Positions 1 to 6,678 of a stretch of 11,144 nt of DNA are shown here, piece after piece; position 1 is the first letter of the stretch; each line of letters starts with the position of its first letter. The DNA comes from Gammaproteobacteria bacterium (GTDB lineage Bacteria; Pseudomonadota; Gammaproteobacteria; SZUA-229), in the NCBI GenBank assembly GCA_027858635.1, contig JAQICG010000409.1, positions 1 through 11,144 of the forward strand, written 5' to 3'. The position numbers and the translations under genes are program-made. The notes below the pieces were generated by a model, which saw nothing but the letters and a program-made list of their open reading frames with translations, had not been told where the DNA came from and ran no database searches.

Positions 1-97
1 GCTTATTAATTTACCGCGCTTTTTTTGTGCGTGATATTTCTCAATACAGTCTCACTATTTACTAATATTCTTATTTGATTTTGTATTAAATATATCA

Positions 98-125
98 TTG
101 TGTTCTTGATAAATGCTGATATAGA
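98..125 (+). promoter_or_regulatory. Possible promoter of the cold shock gene
   Basis: A -10-like TATAGA (120-125) lies 16 bases after a -35-like TTGTGT (98-103), in an AT-rich leader upstream of the csp start at 163. The implied transcript would have a leader of roughly 30 bases, much shorter than the long cold-responsive leader of E. coli cspA. The match to sigma-70 consensus is only partial, so this is a candidate. Confidence 0.3.
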
Positions 126-162
126 ATGGCGACTCGTGTAAATAAGAAAAGGCTGAGTTGTA

Positions 163-372
163 ATGTCAGAACGTGAAACGGGTACGGTTAAATGGTTTAA
201 CAATTCCAAAGGATTTGGATTTATTGAAAGACAGGATGGTGAAGATGTTTTTGTACACTTCAATCAGATACGCGGAGAAGGTTACCGCTCTCTTGAAGAT
301 GGACAAAAAGTCGAATTCACTGTCACTAAAGGTGACAAAGGATTTCAGGCTGAGGACGTCACACCCATCTAA
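163..372 (+). CDS. Cold shock domain protein (CspA family)
   Basis: A 69-residue single-domain protein that should bind single-stranded RNA/DNA in the cytoplasm, as an RNA chaperone or antiterminator. Both nucleic-acid-binding motifs are present: RNP1 as KGFGFI (residues 16-21) and RNP2 as VFVHF (29-33), plus the conserved aromatic start of the fold (TVKWFN, 8-13). The length is typical of the family (about 65-75 residues). The ATG at 163 is preceded by AAAAGG at 147-152, a slightly distant but acceptable ribosome binding site. The gene is monocistronic, with a hairpin terminator directly after its TAA stop, and it converges on recN. Whether it is cold-induced cannot be told from sequence, since many family members are constitutive or growth-phase controlled. 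The number of paralogues in the genome is unknown, so no specific csp letter is given. Confidence 0.96.
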   Translation: MSERETGTVKWFNNSKGFGFIERQDGEDVFVHFNQIRGEGYRSLEDGQKVEFTVTKGDKGFQAEDVTPI

Positions 373-374
373 TT

Positions 375-404
375 AAAGGAGTCTCTCTGGAGATTTCTTT
401 TTTT
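375..404 (+). terminator. Rho-independent terminator of csp, possibly shared with recN
   Basis: An 8-bp stem pairs 378-385 (GGAGTCTC) with 390-397 (GAGATTTC), including two G-T pairs, around the loop TCTG. It is followed by seven T residues (398-404). Three A residues before the stem (375-377) can pair with the first Ts. Because AAA also flanks the other side, the structure can act on minus-strand transcripts leaving recN, which suits two convergent genes. Confidence 0.85.
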
Positions 405-436
405 GTGACTGTTCGGATGCGGTCTTGCTCAAGGTT

Positions 437-458
437 GCAGTCAGCCATTGTTGACTGC
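437..458. repeat. Small inverted repeat between csp and recN
   Basis: A perfect 7-bp inverted repeat pairs GCAGTCA (437-443) with TGACTGC (452-458) around an 8-base loop, immediately downstream of the recN stop. Neither side has a T run, so it is not an intrinsic terminator by itself. It could protect the 3' end of the recN mRNA or help pausing before the terminator at 375-404. Confidence 0.5.
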
Positions 459-464
459 GGCAGC

Positions 465-2138
465 TTACCCTTCCGCGCGGGTAATCATCTCTTCTGCATG
501 CGCCAGTGATTGCCGGGTGATATCAATGCCACTCAGCATGCGCGCAATCTCTTCGATACGCTGTTGCCGGCTGAGTGTGTCTACGCCGGTGCGGGTCTGC
601 TTTTTATCGCTCTGCTTGTGAACGCGCAGGTGCTGATGCGCCTGAGACGCCACCTGCGGCAGATGGGTGATGCACACCACCTGATTGCTGTTGCCCAGAA
701 TGCGTAAGTGCTGGCCCACAATTTCCGCAATTCGTCCCCCCACGCCACTGTCCACTTCATCGAAAATCAACGTCGGGATGCGAGTCTGTGCGGCAGTGAT
801 CATCTGAATAGCCAGACTGATTCGCGCCAGCTCACCACCGGAGGCAACCCGGGATAATGTTTTGCAGGGCTGTCCCGTATTTGCAGTTACGGTAAAGTCG
901 ATTCGATCAATGCCATGCACGCTGCGTTTTTCGTTATCGCTCTGGGTTATTTCAATGATGAACTTGCCGCCACTCATGCCCAGCGTCTGCATGGCTTTGG
1001 TAATGGCCTTGTCCAGTTTTTTTGCGGCTTTACTGCGGCTATTGCTCAGTGACTGAGCCGCGTTGCGATAAGTCTGCTCCAGGGTTTTATATTCGTTGCG
1101 CAGCTCTTCCAGTCTTTCATCGGCATGATCAAGCTCACTCAATTCATTGACCAGTTGTTGATGCAGTTCACCGAGCGCAGCAGGTTCGACGCGATGCTTG
1201 CGCGCCAGATCCAGAATCACCTGGAGTCGCTGTTCAATCACCTCAAGTTCCGCCGGGTTGAGTTCGATGCCATCGCCGTAGGAGCGTAGCTGTGAAACGC
1301 TCTCATCAATCTGCACCAGTGCATCCTGTAGCATATCAACGACCGGATTCAGCTTTTCATCGACTTCAGCAATGTCCTGAATCGAAGCAATAACGCGGGC
1401 AACATTCGACTGAATATTGGAATCATCATTGCCATAAAGTTCTTCCAGTGACTGCTGTACGGTCGTGGTTAATTTTTCGGCGTGGGCGAGGCGGGAATGC
1501 TGTTCGTTGAGCTTTTCGTATTCATTATCTTCCAGCGCCAGCGCGTCGAGTTCCTGTGTGAGAAAACGTAACAGATCGAGACGATTATTTCTGTCGCTGC
1601 CGGCCTGTTCAAGATGCTGCAACTGCTCATGCACCAGCTTAAGTTGCACGTAAGCATTGCTGACTGCTTCGATTAAATTGGAATGGTTGGCATAGTCATC
1701 GAGTAACCGGCGCTGTGCCACCGGCTTCATCAAAGACTGGTGTTCATGTTGGCCGTGAATATCAATCAGCATTTCACCCAGTTCCCGAATCAGCTGCAAA
1801 TTAACCGGTGTGCCGTTAATGTAGGCGCGCGAACGTCCGTCTTTGGAAACGCGACGGCGTAACAGACATTCATCATCGGCATTTAATGCCTGCTCGACCA
1901 GCCAGGAGCGGACTGCTTCATTATTTTGAATGTCGAATTCGGCGACAATTTCAGCGTGCTCGGCACCCTGTTTTATGCTGTCGTTATCGGCGCGATCACC
2001 CAGTACCATTCCGAGTGCGCCTAACAGAATCGATTTGCCCGCACCGGTCTCGCCAGTGAGCGCAGTCATGCCGGTTTCGAAATCTAGTTCCAGTCTATCG
2101 ATGATGGCGAAGTTGCGAATCGTTAGGTGTAAAAGCAT
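465..2138 (-). CDS. recN: DNA repair protein RecN (SMC-like ATPase)
   Basis: RecN is a cytoplasmic SMC-like ATPase acting early in recombinational repair of double-strand breaks, where it helps RecA and holds broken DNA together. The 557-residue product is close to the E. coli length (about 553). The N-terminal half-ATPase has Walker A GETGAGKS (residues 29-36). A long central coiled-coil region (about 150-380) is rich in Glu, Leu and Gln. The C-terminal half has the signature SGGELAR (433-439) and Walker B LIFDEVD (457-463, catalytic Glu461). The open frame extends upstream to 2294, but the family start is the ATG at 2136-2138 (MLLHLTIRNFAI); the extra residues would only overlap nadK. That start lies 10 bases after the nadK stop, which suggests cotranscription and coupling; its own Shine-Dalgarno is poor. 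In E. coli recN is a strong LexA target, but I found no CTGT-N8-ACAG box just upstream here. Confidence 0.97.
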   Translation of the reverse strand: MLLHLTIRNFAIIDRLELDFETGMTALTGETGAGKSILLGALGMVLGDRADNDSIKQGAEHAEIVAEFDIQNNEAVRSWLVEQALNADDECLLRRRVSKDGRSRAYINGTPVNLQLIRELGEMLIDIHGQHEHQSLMKPVAQRRLLDDYANHSNLIEAVSNAYVQLKLVHEQLQHLEQAGSDRNNRLDLLRFLTQELDALALEDNEYEKLNEQHSRLAHAEKLTTTVQQSLEELYGNDDSNIQSNVARVIASIQDIAEVDEKLNPVVDMLQDALVQIDESVSQLRSYGDGIELNPAELEVIEQRLQVILDLARKHRVEPAALGELHQQLVNELSELDHADERLEELRNEYKTLEQTYRNAAQSLSNSRSKAAKKLDKAITKAMQTLGMSGGKFIIEITQSDNEKRSVHGIDRIDFTVTANTGQPCKTLSRVASGGELARISLAIQMITAAQTRIPTLIFDEVDSGVGGRIAEIVGQHLRILGNSNQVVCITHLPQVASQAHQHLRVHKQSDKKQTRTGVDTLSRQQRIEEIARMLSGIDITRQSLAHAEEMITRAEG

Positions 2139-2148
2139 ATCAGTAGCG

Positions 2149-3021
2149 TTAAGTTCGTTCGTTCCAGTGAAGTTTGAGGCGCAGAATATCAAAATTACTG
2201 TGCCCCTGCGGATGCAATAGTGTAATCGTATGTTGTTTGCGTTTAATGATGATGTGATCGCCGATATCAACATTAAACGAGGTCTGTCCGTCACAGGTGA
2301 CTTGCGCGTTAGCCTGTTTGGTTTCGCTGATTAATATATCCACTTCCGAGTTGGAATCAATAACCAGCGGGCGACTGCTCAGGGTGTGCGGGCAGATCGG
2401 CACCAGCGTAATGGCGTCAAGATCCGACTGCAAAATCGGGCCGCCGCTGGAGAGAGCATAAGCGGTTGAACCGGTGGGTGTGGAAACGATTAAACCATCG
2501 GCGCGCTGGTGGCTGACAAATTGATTGTTGATATGGGTTTCGAATTCAATCATCCGCACCACATCGCGCACATGCACCACGACATCGTTGAGCGCATCGG
2601 CGGAAAATATAACGCTGTTGTTTCGCATCACCCTGGCTTCGAGCAGAAAGCGTTTCTCTTTGATGTGTTGCCCCGATAAAATGGCGTCGAGTTCAGTATC
2701 GATTTCATCGGGGGAAACATCGGCGAGAAAACCGAGCCGGCCGATGTTGATGCCCACCATGGGCACGTTTTTGTCGGCGAGTGAACGGGCTGCATTCAGA
2801 ATCGTGCCGTCACCGCCGACGGTAATGGCCAGGTCGCAACGTCTGCCCAGTTCTTCGCGTGAGACGACGCGGTAATTATGGCGGTGTTCGATGTCCTCGA
2901 CGCATTCATCCAGTAAAACTTCGCAATTTTTTGAGTTTAAATAATCCAGAAGGTGCGTCAACGTATCGCTGACCAGCTCGGTGTGAGTCTTGGTGATAAT
3001 GCCTATTGTGTTGAACTGCAT
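2149..3021 (-). CDS. nadK: NAD kinase
   Basis: This enzyme phosphorylates NAD to NADP with ATP in the cytoplasm and is the only de novo source of NADP in most bacteria. The 290-residue protein matches the E. coli length (292). It carries the diagnostic GGDGT motif (residues 69-73), the ND substrate motif (N145-D146, within ALND) and the glycine-rich TPTGSTAYALSSGGP stretch (181-195) that shapes the NAD pocket. The ATG at 3019-3021 has a GCGGAA Shine-Dalgarno about 7-9 bases upstream. Only 58 bases separate it from the mutS stop and no clear terminator lies between, so some mutS read-through is likely. The recN start follows 10 bases after its TAA stop; the nadK-recN pair is conserved in E. 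coli relatives. The gene looks intact. Confidence 0.97.
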   Translation of the reverse strand: MQFNTIGIITKTHTELVSDTLTHLLDYLNSKNCEVLLDECVEDIEHRHNYRVVSREELGRRCDLAITVGGDGTILNAARSLADKNVPMVGINIGRLGFLADVSPDEIDTELDAILSGQHIKEKRFLLEARVMRNNSVIFSADALNDVVVHVRDVVRMIEFETHINNQFVSHQRADGLIVSTPTGSTAYALSSGGPILQSDLDAITLVPICPHTLSSRPLVIDSNSEVDILISETKQANAQVTCDGQTSFNVDIGDHIIIKRKQHTITLLHPQGHSNFDILRLKLHWNERT

Positions 3022-3079
3022 AATTTTTTTCCGCGGAGCAATGCGTTTACATTAGCATGCAAAAACGCTTGCGCCATTT

Positions 3080-4096
3080 TTATTTTTTCGAATCTTTTTT
3101 AAGCTGGTAGAGCAGGTCCAGCGCCTCGCGCGGGCTGAACCTGTCCACGTCCATATCCTGCAGGCGTTCAATCACCGGGTGCGGGCGGTTGCTGAACATT
3201 TCAAACTGGCCGCTGTCGGCGCGCGCTTCGATGCTGTTCTGTTCCAGCTCCACCAGTTTCTTGCGCGCCTGGCTGATCACCTCGGCAGGGACCCCGGCCA
3301 GCTGCGCCACCTGTAAACCGTAACTCTGATTCGCCGGGCCGGGTTTCACGCTGTGTAGAAACACAATTTTCTCGCCGTGCTCGACAGCATCGATATGCAC
3401 GTTGGCGATACCGGCGAGTTCATCGGGCAGGGCGGTGAGTTCAAAATAATGTGTCGCGAACAGCGTGTAGGCTCTGTTGCTGCTGGCCAGATGATGCGCG
3501 CACGCCCAGGCCAGCGAGAGGCCGTCAAAGGTGCTGGTGCCGCGGCCAATTTCATCCATCAGCACCAGGCTGTTGGCGGTGGCGTTGTTGAGAATGTTGG
3601 CCGCTTCGGTCATCTCCACCATGAAAGTCGAGCGCCCGCTGGCCAGATCATCGGACGCGCCGATGCGGGTGAAGATGCGATCAATCGGGCCGATGGTCGC
3701 TTTCTTCGCCGGCACATAACTGCCGATGCAGGCCAGCAGCACGATCAGCGCAGTCTGACGCATGTAGGTCGATTTACCCCCCATGTTGGGGCCGGTGATG
3801 ATGTTCATGCGCTTGCTGTCGCTGAGCCGGGTATCGTTGGCGATGAAGCTTGAATCGAGCACGCGCTCGACCACCGCGTGGCGGCCGCCCTGAATATGAA
3901 TGCCTGATGATTCCACCAGCTCCGGGCAGCAGTAATCCAGCGTTTCCGCGCGCTCGGCGAGGCAGGCCAGGGTGTCTATCTGCGCCAGCGAGCGTGCGCA
4001 TTGCTGCAACGGCTCGAGCTGGTCCTGTAGCGAGGCGAGCACGGTTTCATAAATGGATTTTTCCAGCGAGAGCGAACGCTCGCGCGCACTCAGCAC
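3080..4096 (-). CDS. mutS: MutS C-terminal fragment (ATPase domain)
   Basis: The continuation after the TAG has a GTG at 4094-4096, 14 codons downstream, giving 338 residues if translation restarts there. It contains Walker A GPNMGGKST (102-110, or 635-643 of full-length MutS), the conserved YMRQTALIVL helix, the ASGRSTFMVEM motif, and Walker B LVLMDEIGRGTS (177-188, Asp181-Glu182). The FATHYFEL switch motif (213-220) follows, and QFEMF (297-301) fits the QxxxF sliding-clamp-binding motif. The C-terminal oligomerisation tail is present. All catalytic motifs are intact, arguing that loss of function is recent if real. The GTG has only a vague purine-rich stretch upstream and encodes the Val of the conserved EYEDKVL, so restart is possible but not obvious. 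nadK follows after 58 bases. Confidence 0.8.
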   Translation of the reverse strand: MLSARERSLSLEKSIYETVLASLQDQLEPLQQCARSLAQIDTLACLAERAETLDYCCPELVESSGIHIQGGRHAVVERVLDSSFIANDTRLSDSKRMNIITGPNMGGKSTYMRQTALIVLLACIGSYVPAKKATIGPIDRIFTRIGASDDLASGRSTFMVEMTEAANILNNATANSLVLMDEIGRGTSTFDGLSLAWACAHHLASSNRAYTLFATHYFELTALPDELAGIANVHIDAVEHGEKIVFLHSVKPGPANQSYGLQVAQLAGVPAEVISQARKKLVELEQNSIEARADSGQFEMFSNRPHPVIERLQDMDVDRFSPREALDLLYQLKKDSKK

Positions 4097-4135
4097 CTTG
4101 TCTTCGTACTCTTTCTTTTGGGCGGTGATAATACG

Positions 4136-4138
4136 CTA
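4136..4138 (-). other. mutS: Premature in-frame TAG in mutS
   Basis: The codon read on the minus strand is TAG, followed by CGT ATT ATC. The frame is continuous with both MutS halves (4138 to 4096 is 42 bases, a multiple of three). It replaces the Glu that E. coli MutS has in [15 protein letters not shown]. Confidence 0.9.
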
Positions 4139-5695
4139 GGTGTTTTTCAGCGTCTGCCGGCGGGTATAGGTGTCGGGCACCTCATTGGAATGCAGCCGGC
4201 TGATCTCGATGAAGAAACCGTGCACCCGGTTATAACCGACCTTGAGGGTTTTGATGCCGGTGTTTTCGGGCTCGCGGATTTCGAGCCGGGCCAGAAAATC
4301 ATCGGCGTTTTTACTGAGCGAACGCAGCTCATCAAGCTCGGCATTAAAACCTTCAGCGATAACCCCGCCATCGCGAATCAGCACCGGCGGGTTTTCGATG
4401 ATCGCCGCCGACAGCAGCGCCACCACCTCAGGGTGTTCGCTGATCTCGGTGGACAGCCGTTGCTGCAGCGGTGCGTGACACTCGCCGAGCGTGCGCTGCA
4501 ACTCGGGCAGGGTTTGCAGCGACAGCCGCAGCGTGTCGAGATCGCGCGGGCGCGCCGAACCCAGCGCCACCCGGCTCATAATGCGCTCTACATCACCGAT
4601 GGCGTGTAGCTGTTGCTGTAAATCGCTAAACAGCCCCGATTGCATCAGCTCGCCGAGCGACTGGTGGCGCTGTTTGAGAATCGCGGTATCGCGCAGCGGA
4701 TTGTGCAGCCAGCGGCGCAAACAGCGGCTGCCCATGGCCGTGGTGGTGCGGTCGATCACCGACGACAGTGTGTTATCGGTGCCGCCGGAGAGGTTAAATT
4801 CAATCTCCAGATTGCGCCGGCTGGCCGCGTCCAGAATTACTGAATTGTCGGTGCTCTCCACGTGCAGGCCGGTAATGTGCGGCAGCGCCGCGCGCTGGGT
4901 ATTGCGCACATACTGCATCAGGCAGCCCGCCGCCATCACGGCCGCATCCAGCCCGTCACAGCCAAAACCGCTCAGATCGCGGGTGCCAAACTGTTCGTTG
5001 AGCACACGCTGCGCCGAATCGGCGTCGAACCACCAGGGCGGCTGCGCCCGGCTGGCAATCTTGCGGTTGAGCTGCTGGTTCAGATTATTCAGATACTGCG
5101 CATCCTCGGAGAACAGCAACTCCGCCGGGTTCAGTCGCTCCAGCTCGGCATAAAGATGCTCCAGCGAATCCAGCTCTAGCACATGAAAACGCCCGGCACT
5201 GACATCCAGCGCGGCCACACCATAGCGGTTATTAAAGTGATGCACCGCCACTAGCAGATTATCCCTGCGCTCATTCAGCAGCGACTCCTCAGTTACTGTG
5301 CCTGGCGTGACGATGCGCAACACCTCACGCTCCACCGGCCCCTTGCTGGTCGCCGGATCGCTGGTCTGCTCGCAAATCGCCACCGATTCACCCTGATTGA
5401 TCAGCCGCGCCAGATAATTATCCGCCGCGTGATAGGGAATGCCGCACATCGGAATCGGCACCCCGCCGGAATGGCCGCGCGCGGTCAGCGTAATATCCAG
5501 CAACTTCGCCGCCTTGCGGGCATCGTCGAAGAACATCTCGTAAAAATCGCCCATCCGGTAAAACATCAGGGTATCGGGATGATCCGCCTTAAGGCGCAGG
5601 TACTGCTGCATCATCGGCGTATGGGTTACCGGTTTTTCTATAGGGCGGGTCGCGTTTTCAGCCATATTATTATCAGGAGCAGGGGTGGATTTCAT
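4136..5695 (-). CDS. mutS: MutS N-terminal fragment (mismatch-binding, connector, core)
   Basis: This open frame yields 519 residues before the TAG. It holds the mismatch-binding domain I with the conserved GDFYEMF (residues 49-55), where Phe51 and Glu53 correspond to the mismatch-contacting Phe36 and Glu38 of E. coli. The connector domain II (about 140-260) follows, then much of the lever/core domain III and clamp up to VGYNRVHGFFIEISR. It lacks the whole ATPase, so alone it could not be an active MutS. The ATG at 5693-5695 has no clear Shine-Dalgarno. The Met at residue 11 is an alternative start, and a -10-like TAGAAT just upstream leaves open a nearly leaderless transcript. A 262-bp region separates it from the yaiL-like gene, so mutS probably has its own promoter. 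Confidence 0.85.
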   Translation of the reverse strand: MKSTPAPDNNMAENATRPIEKPVTHTPMMQQYLRLKADHPDTLMFYRMGDFYEMFFDDARKAAKLLDITLTARGHSGGVPIPMCGIPYHAADNYLARLINQGESVAICEQTSDPATSKGPVEREVLRIVTPGTVTEESLLNERRDNLLVAVHHFNNRYGVAALDVSAGRFHVLELDSLEHLYAELERLNPAELLFSEDAQYLNNLNQQLNRKIASRAQPPWWFDADSAQRVLNEQFGTRDLSGFGCDGLDAAVMAAGCLMQYVRNTQRAALPHITGLHVESTDNSVILDAASRRNLEIEFNLSGGTDNTLSSVIDRTTTAMGSRCLRRWLHNPLRDTAILKQRHQSLGELMQSGLFSDLQQQLHAIGDVERIMSRVALGSARPRDLDTLRLSLQTLPELQRTLGECHAPLQQRLSTEISEHPEVVALLSAAIIENPPVLIRDGGVIAEGFNAELDELRSLSKNADDFLARLEIREPENTGIKTLKVGYNRVHGFFIEISRLHSNEVPDTYTRRQTLKNT

Positions 5696-5838
5696 GTAGC
5701 GATTCTACTAGAAGTTTTCAGAGCGGACTAATTTTGTTGGAATAAAATTGAACCGCCGTTTAGGGCCGTCCCACTGGACAAAATATATGGATGGATTTTG
5801 TAGATAAGATAGTTCGGGGCTTACGTTCCACAGCGGGA

Positions 5839-5864
5839 AGACACAATCCCGTGTCTATCTTTTT
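5839..5864 (+). terminator. Terminator-like hairpin with no plus-strand gene
   Basis: A perfect 6-bp stem AGACAC (5839-5844) / GTGTCT (5851-5856) with loop AATCCC is followed after ATC by five Ts (5860-5864). It has the form of an intrinsic terminator for plus-strand transcription, but no plus-strand gene precedes it. It lies in the 262-bp gap between mutS and the yaiL-like gene, both on the minus strand. It may end an unrecognised small RNA or antisense transcript, or be chance. Confidence 0.4.
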
Positions 5865-5884
5865 GTTTGATGTTGGAAATCTAT

Positions 5885-5908
5885 ATGGGCACGCTACGCT
5901 TTGCCCAT
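5885..5908. repeat. REP-like hairpin (ATGGGCA/TGCCCAT)
   Basis: A perfect 7-bp inverted repeat, ATGGGCA (5885-5891) and TGCCCAT (5902-5908), encloses CGCTACGCTT. Short GGGCACGCT...TTTGCCC palindromes of this form recur as intergenic repeats in many proteobacterial genomes. Only one copy is visible here, so membership of a repeat family is inferred. It sits 50 bases downstream of the yaiL-like stop and could stabilise that mRNA's 3' end. Confidence 0.5.
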
Positions 5909-5957
5909 TCTATGTAAAAACTCTGCGTTCTTTGGCTGAATAGTCTTCGGTTCTATC

Positions 5958-6503
5958 TCACCACATCAAATCATCAGGGATCTGATGTTCGGCATAAGGG
6001 TCGTTGGCGTCGATTTCATGTTTTTCTTCCTGGAATAAAACGACGCGTTTCTCATTGCGTTGCTGGATTTTTTCGGCGATGGCTTTGGGGATGAGTTCGT
6101 ACTGGCCGGTGATGCGGGCGATGCCCAGTTTGCCCTGTACGATCTGTTTCTGCATTTCTTCGTTAATGTAAATGCGTTTGATTTTTTTCTGGTGCTCGAA
6201 GTTGTAGGCGATGTCGCAGTTGTGCTCGCGTTCGATGCGATTGGTTCTGATGAGCTGGTCGATTTCAGCGGAGATGGCTTTCTGCCGCGCCTGTTCCTGT
6301 TTCTTCTGGTTGAGCTCGCGGTCGCGTTGGGCTTTTTCTTCGGCGGCTTGTTGTATTTTTATTTTGTTTTCATCAACAACTTTTATTTTCTTGTTGTTGT
6401 GCTGCTGTTTTTTTACTTTCTGCTTGTCCTGTTTGGCTTTCTGAACTTGTTGTTTGTTGACCAGGCCGGCTTTGAGGAATTGGTCTTGGAAAGGGTTGCT
6501 CAT
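5958..6503 (-). CDS. DUF2058 family protein, YaiL-like
   Basis: A 181-residue protein of the DUF2058 family (E. coli YaiL, 179 residues), described in databases as nucleoprotein/polynucleotide-associated but without an established function. The N-terminus (NPFQDQFLKAGLVNK) and the C-terminal signature DDLMW, preceded by NDPYAEHQIP, match YaiL closely. Residues about 15-75 are an extremely Lys/Gln-rich helix (many KQ, KK and QQ pairs), probably a charged coiled coil or disordered nucleic-acid-binding arm. The second half is a compact conserved domain containing the INEEMQKQIVQGKLGIAR segment. The frame is open upstream to 6653, but that stretch crosses the palindrome at 6592-6659. The ATG at 6501-6503 gives the family start and has a weak GAG 9 bases upstream. 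Its stop is TGA. It is probably cytoplasmic, with no signal peptide or membrane segment. Confidence 0.93.
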   Translation of the reverse strand: MSNPFQDQFLKAGLVNKQQVQKAKQDKQKVKKQQHNNKKIKVVDENKIKIQQAAEEKAQRDRELNQKKQEQARQKAISAEIDQLIRTNRIEREHNCDIAYNFEHQKKIKRIYINEEMQKQIVQGKLGIARITGQYELIPKAIAEKIQQRNEKRVVLFQEEKHEIDANDPYAEHQIPDDLMW

Positions 6504-6591
6504 TGAGAATATCTCGTTATTACTGGTGTCTGTAAGTGTGGGCATTTTACCCTGATTATCGCTGTAGTGCAGCAGGGGCAATGCTGGCGGG

Positions 6592-6659
6592 CTGTAGGTG
6601 CGACAAATTCGCACGAGCGTTCGCTTAACAGTGTTGTGCGAATGAATTCGCACCTACAG
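6592..6659. repeat. Large REP-like palindrome between recQ and yaiL-like gene
   Basis: Two arms of 23-24 bases (6592-6614 and 6636-6659) are near-perfect inverted copies, differing only by a few bases in the middle. The outer part is CTGTAGGTGCGA on the left and its exact complement TCGCACCTACAG on the right. The 21-base spacer holds a second small hairpin, AGCG-TT-CGCT (6616-6625). The TGTAGGTGCGAATtcATTCGCAC type is a familiar REP-like intergenic palindrome in gammaproteobacteria, probably spread by a RAYT transposase elsewhere. It begins 19 bases after the recQ stop, where it may stabilise or end the recQ mRNA. No target-site duplication or T run was seen. Confidence 0.8.
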
Positions 6660-6678
6660 TTAAAAGAGTGGTTTTGGC

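Larger units (their letters stand above)
3080..5695 (-). pseudogene. mutS: mutS interrupted by an in-frame TAG (whole locus)
   Basis: The locus encodes MutS, the mismatch-recognition ATPase of methyl-directed mismatch repair, but the frame is interrupted once. Read through, it spans 871 codons before the terminal TAA, close to the 853 residues of E. coli MutS. Codon 520 is TAG (4136-4138). Both sides are in the same frame and both align with MutS: before the stop it reads RRQTLKNT, after it [15 protein letters not shown], where E. coli has [24 protein letters not shown]. The stop sits where E. coli has the Glu of ERY. No insertion or deletion is needed, so a single substitution such as GAG to TAG explains it. 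The rest of the gene shows no decay, so the break is recent, an assembly error, or suppressed. If real and unsuppressed, loss of mismatch repair and a mutator phenotype are expected. Confidence 0.85.

Noticed and set aside
2139..2294. Upstream extension of recN (52 extra residues)
   Set aside because: It overlaps nadK coding sequence, has no family similarity, and the ATG at 2138 gives the standard RecN N-terminus.
2284..2296. CTGT...ACAG inverted pair near the recN start
   Set aside because: The gap between CTGT and ACAG is 5, not 8 bases, and it is within nadK coding sequence.
3377..3853. 158-residue plus-strand open frame opposite mutS
   Set aside because: It is a shadow of GC-rich mutS codons, with low-complexity composition, no recognisable motif and no ribosome binding site.
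4614..4634. LexA-like box, CTGTAAATCGCTAAACAG
   Set aside because: The CTG...CAG spacing is 12 rather than 10 bases, and it lies deep inside mutS coding sequence.
6060..6506. Phe/Leu-rich plus-strand open frame resembling a membrane protein
   Set aside because: It is the antisense reading of the Lys/Gln/Glu-rich yaiL-like gene, which yields artificial Phe/Leu/Val-rich stretches.
6504..6653. Upstream extension of the yaiL-like gene (50 extra residues)
   Set aside because: It runs through the REP-like palindrome and does not resemble the family; the ATG at 6503 matches the YaiL start.
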